Assembly: GCF_904424705.1 (NCBI RefSeq)
Contig: NZ_CAJGBF010000005.1
Location: 62,001 to 126,000 of the forward strand
Length of the DNA stretch: 64,000 nucleotides
Direction of reading: 5' to 3'
DNA from: Rossellomorea arthrocnemi
GTDB lineage: Bacteria > Bacillota > Bacilli > Bacillales > Bacillaceae_B
In this document: positions 56,356-63,727 of the stretch, piece after piece
Position numbering within the stretch: the first letter of the stretch is position 1
Layout: each line of letters opens with the position of its first letter
Program-made: the position numbers and the translations under genes
Notes under the pieces: generated by a model
Database searches by the model: none
What the model was told of the DNA's origin: nothing
The model's input: only the letters and a program-made list of their open reading frames with translations

Positions 56356-57880
56356 TTGTCGTTTCCTCCTTTGTTTTGGTTGGTTTGATGAGTGTGCTTA
56401 GCGTTGTTTGTTGCAGCCACTGATTGGCTTTTTCTATGTCTTTCGAGAAAATCCGGTCCTTGGTGATGGAAGGAATGACCTTTCTCGCTTCTTCGTAAAA
56501 TTGTCGCGTCCTGCTTGCCATGAGGTCCGTCCCTCGGTGTTCTGCTGCCTGCAGGTTGCAGATGAGCTCGACTGAGAGGACTCTTCTCGTGTTCTGAAGG
56601 ATCTGGTAGGCGTGACGTGATCCGATGGTCCCCATGCTGACATGGTCTTCCTGGTTCGCTGATGACGGGATCGAGTCGACGCTCGCCGGATGTGCCAGTG
56701 TTTTGTTTTCTGAGACGAGTGATGCCGCACAGTATTGCATGATCATGGCGCCTGACTGCAGTCCCGGCTGTGGACTCAGGAACGGCGGCAGATCATTAAG
56801 TTGCGGGTTCACCAATCGCTCGATTCGTCTTTCAGAGATGTTGGCAAGTTCTGCTATGGCGATTTTCATAAAATCCATGGCAAAGGCAATCGGCTGACCG
56901 TGGAAATTCCCGCCTGAAATGACCTTTTCCCCGTCATCAAATATAAGCGGATTATCCGTTGCCGCATTCATTTCGATCTCGAGCTTTTCTTTCACGTAAT
57001 CAAGTGCCTGCCACGATGCTCCATGTACCTGCGGGATGCATCTTAAGGAGTACGCGTCCTGGACTCTCAGCTCCCCTTGCTTTGTCGTGAGCTTGCTGTC
57101 CTGTAAGTAGTTCCTGATCCGTTCTGCCGTTGCGACTTGTTGAGGATAGCCCCTTACTACATGAATATCTTCGTCGAAAGCATCCATGATTCCTCTAAGG
57201 CCCTCCATGGTCAGACTCGCGATCATTTCACTTTGGAAGGCAAGTTCCTCTGCTTCCAGATACCCGATGATACCCATTGCCGTCATCGCCTGGGTTCCAT
57301 TGATGAGTGCCAATCCTTCTTTTGCTTGAAGCTGGATCGGGAAGATATTCTCTTTTGATAGCACCGGCAGGGTTTGATGGACTTCACCCTGATGATGGAC
57401 TTCTCCTTCACCCATCAGGGCCAGAGCTAAATGGGATAGAGGTGCTAAGTCTCCGCTTGCTCCCAGTGAGCCTTGCTGTGGGATCACTGGGTGGATTCCT
57501 TTGTTGAGGAATTCTGCTAATCTCTCGACAATGACCGGCCTAACACCGGAATATCCTTTTAACAGAGCGTTACATCTTAGCAGAAGCATCGCACGTGAAA
57601 CGTTCTCCGGAAACGGATCACCTACTCCGCAAGCATGAGAATGAATTAAGTTCAGCTGAAGCTCCTCTACATCATCAGCATCGATCAACACATCACTGAA
57701 CTTGCCGAAGCCCGTATTGATCCCATACACCACACGCTTCTCCTTCACAATCTTCTCAACCGCTTCACGACTCTTCCGCACACGCTCCATACTAAGCGGC
57801 GAAAGCTCCACAAGCTCCTTCCCATAAATAATCCTCTTCGCTTCCTCCAACGTTAAACTACAACCCGTTAACTCAACCAT
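56348..57880 (-). CDS. hutH: Histidine ammonia-lyase
   Basis: HutH removes ammonia from L-histidine to give trans-urocanate, the first pathway step. Of 510 residues, the tripeptide Ala-Ser-Gly that cyclises into the MIO cofactor lies in [15 protein letters not shown]. The catalytic Tyr region [14 protein letters not shown] and the [15 protein letters not shown] block are intact. ATG 57880 follows AGAGGTG; a GTG three codons earlier overlaps that site. Its 3' end overlaps hutU by 8 bases. The [12 protein letters not shown] segment is encoded by an exact REP-like core. Confidence 0.96.
56522..56535. repeat. REP-like core inside hutH
   Basis: GAGGTCCGTCCCTC is an exact 14-bp match and encodes RGTDL on the hutH coding strand, in the same reading frame as in hutG and hutU. 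Confidence 0.7.
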
Positions 57881-57912
57881 TCTGATCACCTCTTTATATT
57901 TTTCAAACCTTT

Positions 57913-58019
57913 AGGGACGGACCTCTAAAAATCCCCGTTATTGCTGTATGTCCCGTCCATAAACACCGTTATTACCGGAATTTCCGCTTTAATGCTTTAA
58001 ATCACTGCGGGACGGACCC
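57913..58019. repeat. REP-like sequences in the hutP-hutH gap
   Basis: AGGGACGGACCTCT (57913-57926) and GCGGGACGGACCC (58007-58019) are same-orientation copies of the REP-like core, with a partial inverted TCCCGTCC at 57951. They lie between the hut terminator and the hutH start, so they are in the hutH leader. Confidence 0.65.
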
Positions 58020-58030
58020 TTTAAACTCAC

Positions 58031-58082
58031 AAAAAGGAGGCTCGACCAAAGACAGACTTCTGCCTTTGGTCGAGCCTCCTTT
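58031..58082 (-). terminator. Regulated terminator between hutP and hutH
   Basis: On the minus strand a 19-bp stem (AAAGGAGGCTCGACCAAAG with its complement) closes a 12-base loop and ends in TTTTT. By analogy with B. subtilis this is the terminator that HutP plus L-histidine overrides to allow hutHUIG expression. Confidence 0.88.
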
Positions 58083-58085
58083 CAA

Positions 58086-58109
58086 CTAATATCTCTAGGC
58101 TCTATACTT
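58086..58109 (-). promoter_or_regulatory. HutP RNA-binding site: four NAG triplets
   Basis: Reading the minus strand, the triplets AAG, GAG, GAG and TAG occur with exactly four bases between each. They begin at the hutP stop codon and end a few bases before the terminator stem. HutP hexamers are known to bind NAG triplets separated by four nucleotides. This is therefore the likely antitermination site. Confidence 0.7.
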
Positions 58110-58555
58110 TAAATATGATTGATTCCAAGTCCGATCGTTTCGTGCTCTAATCCCTTAATGGGGGCACCAATCGTCCCATATAACGCTACAGCGATCCATT
58201 CGCCTTCCTCTTCACTTGCATATGGAGTACCTCTCACAACCGAAAAGCGCAATCCAACCGTACGAAGGATCTCACCTAATTGGGCATGACCCCGGGTGAC
58301 CCCTGTCAAAGCTTCCATGATCGCGTGGTACAAGGCGTGCATCTCCCGGTACAAATCTTCCCGGACCAGGTCACTCCTCTTCGCTGCCGTTTCGATCGCA
58401 GCCACGATTTTCTGACTGTCCATAGATCCGATTTTTCCAGTGCAGTAGCTCCAATTCAGTTCATTGAAATGACGATTCCACTCTTCCTCTTCCCTGTCTA
58501 CGAGGAGAAGAAGCATGGCGTTCTTTCCGATACGAGTATGATCTGTCTTATCCAA
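58109..58555 (-). CDS. hutP: HutP, histidine-dependent RNA antiterminator
   Basis: HutP binds L-histidine and Mg2+, then the nascent hut RNA, to prevent termination before hutH. The 148-residue protein matches the family length. It carries the conserved histidine cluster in [26 protein letters not shown] and the C-terminal signature [23 protein letters not shown]. It starts at TTG, with AAGGTG about 10 bases upstream. It is the first gene of hutPHUIG, preceded by a sigma-A promoter; its target triplets begin at its own stop codon. Confidence 0.92.
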   Translation of the reverse strand: MDKTDHTRIGKNAMLLLLVDREEEEWNRHFNELNWSYCTGKIGSMDSQKIVAAIETAAKRSDLVREDLYREMHALYHAIMEALTGVTRGHAQLGEILRTVGLRFSVVRGTPYASEEEGEWIAVALYGTIGAPIKGLEHETIGLGINHI

Positions 58556-58606
58556 GTGGCATTCGCACCTTACGTGAAAATTCTAAAAATACTAATAACT
58601 ACTTTC

Positions 58607-58635
58607 ATTGTATGGTCTGATTCAGAAGAGGTCAA
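58607..58635 (-). promoter_or_regulatory. Sigma-A promoter of the hut operon
   Basis: On the minus strand TTGACC (58635-58630) and TACAAT (58612-58607) are spaced 17 bases, about 50 bases before hutP. A degenerate CodY-like box (TATTTTTAGAATTTT, 58591-58577, four mismatches to AATTTTCWGAAAATT) overlaps the early transcribed region. CodY control of hut is known in B. subtilis, but this match is weak. Confidence 0.7.
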
Positions 58636-58721
58636 CGAAAATAATGGTGATTTTAGAAACTTAGAGAGGTAGTTTGGTAGCGTGGTAAAGGGTTTTCAGA
58701 GGGTAACAGAAGATAACATGT

Positions 58722-58739
58722 GAAGGTCCGTCCCTCAAA
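58722..58739. repeat. REP-like element
   Basis: GAAGGTCCGTCCCTCAAA is a single intergenic copy of the core, between hutP and the hypothetical gene at 58782, about 630 bases from the RAYT gene. Confidence 0.7.
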
Positions 58740-58781
58740 AAAAGACGTACCTATTCGAGTTAGGTTCGCCTCATTCCTCCT

Positions 58782-59264
58782 TTACTCTTCTTGTTTTTTT
58801 CCTTTTCCTTTGAATACTTGGGGATTGTTCATGAGGTAGGTCACGGTTCCATTATCGGATTTCAGGCTTAAGTAAGATAGAATATCTTGTTTGTCTTCAT
58901 GAGAAAGCCTGCCATCCACAGGGTAAAGGGGCAAAATATTCAGTTGCTCCACTCCCTTCCGCTTTTCCAGTACAATCTTGCACTCCTTTGGGGCGCTGTC
59001 ATTAATACGGACAAACTTGAAGGGGATGGAATGGTTTCGATCGATGGGAACCGCAAACAATGTGGTGAACCCGACAGTTTCGAGAATCTTGTCAGAGTAC
59101 ATGATGCTTTCCAGGGCATGTGAAAATCCCGGTGGTTGGTTTACAACGACTAGCGTATTGGAATAATGCTGACCTTGAAAAACGACTAAATGTTTCTTTG
59201 ATTTCTTGACACTTCTTTTGGAAACGTGAAAATCCTCGAATACTAAAATAAACTCTTTTTTCAT
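58782..59264 (-). CDS. Hypothetical 160-residue protein
   Basis: The product is a soluble, basic-tailed protein with alternating hydrophobic strands (EFILVFEDFHV, KHLVVFQGQHY, NTLVVVNQPPG) and a Lys-rich end (GKGKKQEE). There is no signal peptide, membrane helix or motif I recognise. A GAGGAGGAAAAT site lies just before the ATG. It sits between the hut operon and the RAYT gene on the same strand, in a stretch rich in REP-like elements, and may be accessory DNA. Confidence 0.65.
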   Translation of the reverse strand: MKKEFILVFEDFHVSKRSVKKSKKHLVVFQGQHYSNTLVVVNQPPGFSHALESIMYSDKILETVGFTTLFAVPIDRNHSIPFKFVRINDSAPKECKIVLEKRKGVEQLNILPLYPVDGRLSHEDKQDILSYLSLKSDNGTVTYLMNNPQVFKGKGKKQEE

Positions 59265-59364
59265 ATTTTCCTCCTCTTGAAAATAGTTATTTTTTCCTAC
59301 AGATTATGAATTTCGACATATTTATTTATAATCCTCTAAAATTTTCCAAATTATTTTAGTCTTT

Positions 59365-59937
59365 TCATTTTTTAATTGTAATTTGATGCAGTCCCTCGTC
59401 TTGGACTTCCTTATCTACATAATCCTTATATCGTTTTACCTTTGGTGCCGGAAAATAGTTGAGGGTGCGCTCTTTTGAAAGAAGAGGATTATCAATGGCA
59501 TTGATATAAAACGGATAACTGCTCCAGGGGTATTTCTCGGGGTGAACGGTGAGTTTTGCTTCAACGGGATTGTAGTGGATATACCTGCTGACTTTGATAA
59601 AGTACGATGGGGTATCGATTTTGGTGGATCCATATCTTCTTTGGAAAACATGACCGACATAGTCATATTTCTTATTGAAGTATACGGCGTAGCGGGTATG
59701 AAGAGTGCGGATGATCTTTTCTAGTGGAACATGATGGGTTTCAATCAGCAAATGAATGTGGTTGGACATCAAACAGTAGGCGTGGATGGTAGTAGGGTAC
59801 TTGTCTTTCGTATCCTGCAAATACGTTAAATACTTCCTGCGGTCTTCATAATCATGGAACAAATCCTGCTTCCGGTTTCCTCTCGCGGTAACATGGTAAG
59901 TAGTTCCCGGACTCCAATCCCGAGGCGCTCGAACCAT
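59365..59937 (-). CDS. REP-associated tyrosine transposase (RAYT, Y1/IS200-like)
   Basis: A 190-residue single-domain HUH nuclease of the IS200/IS605 Y1 superfamily. Visible are the N-terminal YHVTARGNRKQDLF block, the metal-binding HUH motif in LMSNHIHLLIE, and the catalytic tyrosine in VSRYIHYNPVEAK. There is no partner TnpB and no IS200-type ends, which fits the RAYT class: single-copy, domesticated transposases linked to REP sequences. Inverted copies of GAGGGACGGACCTC lie on both sides (58722; 60022 and 60073), so these are its likely substrates. It appears intact. GAAGGAGTGATGTT precedes the ATG. Confidence 0.88.
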   Translation of the reverse strand: MVRAPRDWSPGTTYHVTARGNRKQDLFHDYEDRRKYLTYLQDTKDKYPTTIHAYCLMSNHIHLLIETHHVPLEKIIRTLHTRYAVYFNKKYDYVGHVFQRRYGSTKIDTPSYFIKVSRYIHYNPVEAKLTVHPEKYPWSSYPFYINAIDNPLLSKERTLNYFPAPKVKRYKDYVDKEVQDEGLHQITIKK

Positions 59938-60021
59938 AACATCACTCCTTCTCTAAAGTTTCGTTTCGTAATCGTACACTAAATCTATTCGACACAACTT
60001 CCAAAAATCCTCTTTTTTTAT

Positions 60022-60086
60022 GAGGGACGGACCTGTTTATTCATGATACAACCTAAGTAAATTGACCGGGTAGAGGTCCGTCCCTC
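60022..60086. repeat. Inverted pair of REP-like elements upstream of the RAYT gene
   Basis: GAGGGACGGACCTG (60022-60035) and GAGGTCCGTCCCTC (60073-60086) face each other across 37 bases, a BIME-like arrangement about 85 bases upstream of the transposase start. Confidence 0.8.
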
Positions 60087-60095
60087 AAATGATCT

Positions 60096-60281
60096 CTATC
60101 TATCTTTTCCGTTTCGGTGATGAACGTGATTGGTGATGCTTTCTTGAGAGTAGTAGATTATCCGTCCTGTTCTGTGGTGCTTGGTGCTTAATATCAGGTT
60201 TGAATCTGATTTCAATCGAATCCACCTGATTCTTCCTTTTACTCCCTCTTGTTTTAATTTGCCCTTCATTATTTCCCCCAT
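60096..60281 (-). CDS. Possible small basic protein
   Basis: A 61-residue frame (MGEIMKGKLKQEGVKGRI ... YYSQESITNHVHHRNGKDR) follows GGTGGGG at a short distance. The composition is basic with no motif, and the frame ends next to a REP-like element. A start at the ATG four codons later is also possible. It may not be a gene. If it is not, the 540 bases from 59938 to 60477 hold only REP elements and the next gene's upstream region. Confidence 0.3.
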   Translation of the reverse strand: MGEIMKGKLKQEGVKGRIRWIRLKSDSNLILSTKHHRTGRIIYYSQESITNHVHHRNGKDR

Positions 60282-60477
60282 TCCATCCCCACCTTTATCC
60301 ACTATTCGACAAAATCACAATTATATTTACATTTTAATACGTTTTACTGTAATTTTGTATATTTTTTACATTTTATGTTCATTTGTAATCAAAATAAGTA
60401 TTTCAAAACGTGTAATTTTCCTATACCTGCACACAAAACCTTTATCTTGAAGAAAAAAGGGATAGTCGGTGAGAACA

Positions 60478-60891
60478 ATGGATTTACATGTAGAGCTACA
60501 ACGTTATCGCAATGACATATTAGAACTTACCCAGAGAGAAGCCTCCCTTCGTTTAAATATCAGCCAGAGCGCGTTATCAAACTATGAAAATGGCACAAGG
60601 GACATCCCGTACAAGATGCTCCTTACCTTTAAAGAAGTATATAAAATCCCTACCCATGAAATGAACCGAATCATGTTCGGCGAAGAAAGCAGGGTTCTAG
60701 GACACAGCCACGATCCCATGATCCTGAGAGAAAACTTTGAAGACGATGAAACGAAAGAAATTCTAAAAACCCTTCAGCAGCACCCAAAATTCAAACGAAC
60801 CCTGTCCTCCCTCTCCTACTTCACAGAAAAGCGCAAAGAAAAATTCATCAACCACGTAAACCACCTCTACCAGACGATGAAAGATTGGTAG
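60478..60891 (+). CDS. XRE-family transcriptional regulator
   Basis: The 137-residue protein has an N-terminal Cro/C1-type helix-turn-helix (about 8-62: LTQREASLRLNISQSALSNYENGTRDIPYKMLLTF). A helical charged C-terminal half follows (DDETKEILKTLQQHPKFKRTLSSL ... KEKFINHVNHLYQTM), probably for dimerisation. ATG 60478 follows CGGTGAG at suitable spacing; a GTG three codons earlier overlaps it. No cognate operator or partner gene is evident. REP-like inverted repeats start 11 bases after its stop. Confidence 0.82.
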   Translation: MDLHVELQRYRNDILELTQREASLRLNISQSALSNYENGTRDIPYKMLLTFKEVYKIPTHEMNRIMFGEESRVLGHSHDPMILRENFEDDETKEILKTLQQHPKFKRTLSSLSYFTEKRKEKFINHVNHLYQTMKDW

Positions 60892-60901
60892 AATCTTTCG
60901 G

Positions 60902-60989
60902 GAGGGACGGACCTCTGAATTAAAAGTGAAACCATGAATAAATCAGGTTTTCTTCTCCGTCCTTCCTTACTAAGTGAGGTCCGTCCCTC
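60902..60989. repeat. Inverted pair of REP-like elements after the XRE gene
   Basis: GAGGGACGGACCTC (60902-60915) and its exact reverse complement (60976-60989) are separated by 60 bases. The second copy sits in a longer 18-bp palindromic context (GTGAGG ... CCTCAC). Confidence 0.85.
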
Positions 60990-61010
60990 ACTTATCGAAA
61001 CAATTCCAAC

Positions 61011-61050
61011 AAAAAAAACGCTTAGATTCCACATGGTGGATTCTAAAGCG
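61011..61050 (-). terminator. Terminator overlapping the stop of the small gene at 61043
   Basis: On the minus strand CGCTTTAGAATCCAC pairs with GTGGAATCTAAGCG around a 3-base loop and runs into eight T. The stop codon TAG lies inside the stem. Confidence 0.85.
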
Positions 61051-61204
61051 CCTTTTCACTCTGATTTGTAGTGTAGCCTAATTGTAATTCCTGTTTTAAC
61101 CAATGGATCATTGTATCTGTGTCCATGTGTCCTTGTTGACCCTTGTCAAATGCTTTTTGCAGAACAGAAAGTACATACTGCTCATCATTAACCTGCCCCT
61201 TCAA
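61043..61204 (-). CDS. 53-residue hypothetical protein
   Basis: A TTG start lies 8 bases after AGGAGG. The frame runs 53 codons (from MKGQVNDEQYVLSVLQKAF to TTNQSEKAL) to a TAG that sits inside a strong terminator. The composition is soluble and helix-prone, with no motif known to me. A consensus ribosome binding site, coding-like composition and a dedicated terminator together argue for a real small gene. Confidence 0.65.
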   Translation of the reverse strand: MKGQVNDEQYVLSVLQKAFDKGQQGHMDTDTMIHWLKQELQLGYTTNQSEKAL

Positions 61205-61399
61205 ATAGACAACCTCCTACAAAAAATTACACTTTTATTACTTTATTCATTCTATTACACTAATTTTCCTTCAATAAACTTCTTTCATTAATAATTTTAC
61301 CAAATAATCCAATAATCATCATCATTTTTTAAAATTTTTTCCAATAAATAAGGATGAAATACCTATTACGCTTTGTAGTAATATGTCGATACACTAAAA

Positions 61400-61480
61400 G
61401 TAGGGTTCTGAATAAATGGCAAAATCATCGAAAGGTGATGACGCAAAGCTAAAGGGGCTAATCAGGCCAGCCAGCTACCA
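61400..61480 (+). ncRNA. Cyclic di-GMP-I riboswitch (GEMM-I)
   Basis: The sequence carries the GEMM-I core: GGCAAA, a first hairpin ATCATC-GAAA-GGTGAT with the GNRA tetraloop, the invariant GACGCAAAGC, and a second hairpin (GGGGCTAATCAGGCC...). A closing helix of GTAGGG with GCTACC completes it. The aptamer ends a few bases before the ribosome binding site GGGAGGG of the following small gene. No terminator stem lies between them, so translational control by c-di-GMP is more likely than attenuation. The assignment rests on motif matching by eye. Confidence 0.85.
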
Positions 61481-61498
61481 AACCGGGAGGGATTGTAA

Positions 61499-61627
61499 TT
61501 GTCGTTTTTAACACCAGAAGAAATATATATTAGAAAGAAAGCAAAGAAAAAGTGGATGTATGCAGGGCTGTTTTTGTTTACGATCATCCTCATTGCAGGT
61601 ACGACGATTCTTACGTACCAGATGTAA
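61499..61627 (+). CDS. 42-residue membrane peptide under c-di-GMP riboswitch
   Basis: A TTG start follows GGGAGGG by 8 bases, directly after the aptamer. The product begins MSFLTPEEIYIRKKAKKKW (charged, cytoplasmic) and continues as a single hydrophobic helix (MYAGLFLFTIILIAGTTILTY), ending QM. This suits a small single-pass regulator or subunit in the membrane. A hairpin terminator follows immediately, so the riboswitch appears to control mainly this peptide. I do not know the family. Confidence 0.75.
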   Translation: MSFLTPEEIYIRKKAKKKWMYAGLFLFTIILIAGTTILTYQM

Positions 61628-61651
61628 AGCGTCCATCCGGCGCTTTTTTTA
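61626..61651 (+). terminator. Terminator after the 42-residue gene
   Basis: AAAGCG and CGCTTT form a short stem around a 9-base loop, followed by TTTT. The stem begins within the stop codon. Confidence 0.65.
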
Positions 61652-61742
61652 GTTCAAATGACATTCTACAATTTATGGAAAAGTTCGATAAATTCCGATA
61701 GAATAGTAGATGGAATCTATTCTAGTTGGGGGACTATACTTT

Positions 61743-62408
61743 ATGCATAAAGAAGTCAGACTTTTCAGAGGTTTATCCAAACCATCATTCTTCTTTTATC
61801 AACTCAAAGACATGGAAGTCGTAACAGGATATAGGAAAAAAATATTTCATCTCTTATGGCTGTCTATTTTTGTCTTTGGCCTCATTTCATCTTTCGGGAT
61901 CGGTATGGATCCTCTTTCAAAAGATATTACAACGCTCTCACCAATCACTTATGAATTAGAAAAGTTCTTATTTTTCTTGGGGAGGTTATTAGCAGGTTTG
62001 CTTTATGCTGCCATTATCCTCTTTTTCTGTTCCCTTATATTTTGGACCATTTCAGATGAAGGCGAATATCGAAAACTCGTTATGACGCAAGGTGTAGTCT
62101 TAATTATTTTACTACTGGAACAACTTACCTATATACCCTTGTCGCTCTTTTTTTCACTTGAATGGTATTCTTCCCCATTATCGCTCGGAGTCATAACCCA
62201 GTATGCTACCTCCAATACATATATAATTTATTTAATGGGAAGCTTTTCACTCTTTAAGGCTTGGGTATTTTTCATTCAATATAAAGGACTCAAACGATTA
62301 ACCGGTCAGAAAAATTGGATTATCTGGTTGGTGATCTTCCTTACTAACCTTTTCATCTGGTCTTTAAATGCCTTATTGGCTTATCTAAGTATTTCAACTC
62401 TACTCTAA
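61743..62408 (+). CDS. Yip1-domain-like membrane protein (YknW-like)
   Basis: The 221-residue integral membrane protein has five hydrophobic segments (about 39-55, 81-107, 118-140, 152-178, 195-217). A soluble N-terminus MHKEVRLFRGLSKPSFFFYQLKD precedes them. This resembles the Yip1-domain protein YknW that partners YknXYZ in B. subtilis. A YknX-like adaptor follows 23 bases downstream, supporting that reading. GGGGGA lies about 10 bases before the chosen ATG at 61743. Confidence 0.75.
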   Translation: MHKEVRLFRGLSKPSFFFYQLKDMEVVTGYRKKIFHLLWLSIFVFGLISSFGIGMDPLSKDITTLSPITYELEKFLFFLGRLLAGLLYAAIILFFCSLIFWTISDEGEYRKLVMTQGVVLIILLLEQLTYIPLSLFFSLEWYSSPLSLGVITQYATSNTYIIYLMGSFSLFKAWVFFIQYKGLKRLTGQKNWIIWLVIFLTNLFIWSLNALLAYLSISTLL

Positions 62409-62431
62409 CTATCAAAAGGCTGTGAACATTT

Positions 62432-63667
62432 ATGAAAAAAAGGACCATTTTCTATACTACCCTCACTGTGTCGCTCCTTTTTATAGGTGCCAATACATAT
62501 CTCATTGAAAAGGCGGACAGCAAGGTTGACCGGGAAGTCCGTGTCGCTGAATGGGAACCTGTCAACAAAGGGGATCTGGTAAAAGAATTGCCAAAACCGG
62601 GTGTCGTTGCTTCCGAAGAAGAAAACTACATCTATTTCAATGACGAATTCGGTTCATTCAAAAAGTTTCTCGTCAAAGAAGGGGACCAGATCAAATCCGG
62701 TACCCCCCTTTATGAATATGAAGTAACCGATCAATCCCAGCAAAAGAGCGTCCTGGAATCAGAGGCCGATCAACTGGAAGACGAGATCGACAATATCGAA
62801 GACAACATTTCTGATCTTAAACGACTGGAGTCTTCCCTCCCATCAGGGTCGACTGACGACAAAGAAATTCCGATTGACGCCAGTGCCCTTCAATCGGAAT
62901 ATGATTTAAAAAAAGAGATTGCCGCTAAAGAGCTGGAAATCGACCGCTTAGAGAGTCAAATTGATAATCTGGAGCGCCAAATCAAGGATATCGAATCCTA
63001 CGAAACAACCCTTACCGTCCAAAGCAGCGTGGAAGGAACCATCAAGGATCTATCCCATGCCATCGACAATCCATTGATCACGATTGCATCGCAGGCAACC
63101 GTTGTTACGGCGGACCTTACAGAAAAAGAAATCACGACGGTAGATGAAAACATGAACGCAACCGTTCAATCGGATATTGAGAAAAAAACACAAAAGGGGA
63201 CCGTCACCAAAGTGGCAACCCTGCCAAAAAACGATCCGCATATTCAAACGGATAGCCTGTACCCAATAGAAGTAAAACTTCAGGACCCCGAGAACGAACT
63301 GCTTCCAGGTCATCACGTCTTCTTATCCGTTATAACGGAAGAAATAAAGGGGGCATTCGTGGTCCCTGTGACGGCGATTGAAAAAGATCAACATTCAACA
63401 TACATTTGGGTTCTAACTTCAAAAGGCAGCGTTGAAAAACGTAAAGTTGAAACCGGCCTTGCAGTTGATGGGCAGCAGCAAATCAAGTCCGGGGTGAAAG
63501 AGGGAGAATACTATATCGTATATCCTGGTGATATCCCTGCATTACAACACGGAGCTACGTTCATTACGGCCCTTGATTGGGATAAAGTGAAGCTGAGAGA
63601 CTTGAAGAAATTCGATCGTCCGACGATTCTTGAAAATGTGTTGTTGGGGATCCTGGAACGGAAATAA
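62432..63667 (+). CDS. YknX-like efflux adaptor protein (HlyD/RND family)
   Basis: The 411-residue membrane-anchored adaptor has one N-terminal helix (about 5-24) and a lipoyl/barrel half (GDLVKELPKPGVV, then VKEGDQIKSGTPLYEYE). A long coiled coil follows (about 105-195, SVLESEADQLEDEIDNIEDNISDLKRLES ... LERQIKDIESYE), then the returning barrel and membrane-proximal domain (LPGHHVFLSV, VPVTAIEK). Such proteins link an ABC transporter to extracytoplasmic substrates. Here the partner ATPase and permease (YknY, YknZ) are not adjacent, because a terminator and a convergent gene follow. Confidence 0.85.
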   Translation: MKKRTIFYTTLTVSLLFIGANTYLIEKADSKVDREVRVAEWEPVNKGDLVKELPKPGVVASEEENYIYFNDEFGSFKKFLVKEGDQIKSGTPLYEYEVTDQSQQKSVLESEADQLEDEIDNIEDNISDLKRLESSLPSGSTDDKEIPIDASALQSEYDLKKEIAAKELEIDRLESQIDNLERQIKDIESYETTLTVQSSVEGTIKDLSHAIDNPLITIASQATVVTADLTEKEITTVDENMNATVQSDIEKKTQKGTVTKVATLPKNDPHIQTDSLYPIEVKLQDPENELLPGHHVFLSVITEEIKGAFVVPVTAIEKDQHSTYIWVLTSKGSVEKRKVETGLAVDGQQQIKSGVKEGEYYIVYPGDIPALQHGATFITALDWDKVKLRDLKKFDRPTILENVLLGILERK

Positions 63668-63684
63668 CATTACGCAGTATATGG

Positions 63685-63721
63685 AAAGCGTCCTTTCAAC
63701 GGAGAAAGGGCGCTTTTTTTA
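63685..63721. terminator. Terminator of the Yip1/adaptor operon
   Basis: AAAGCG-CCTTTC pairs with GAAAGG-CGCTTT around ACGGA and runs into T residues. It ends the two-gene unit before the convergent gene at 63728. Confidence 0.8.
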
Positions 63722-63727
63722 AAATAG

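Noticed and set aside
59365-59937. Complete IS200/IS605 insertion sequence
   Set aside because: No TnpB, no IS200-type end hairpins directly flanking the gene, and REP-like inverted pairs around it fit a single-copy RAYT better.
61103-61291. 62-residue plus-strand frame
   Set aside because: It is antisense to the better supported 53-residue gene at 61043-61204, has no ribosome binding site and is low-complexity AT-rich.
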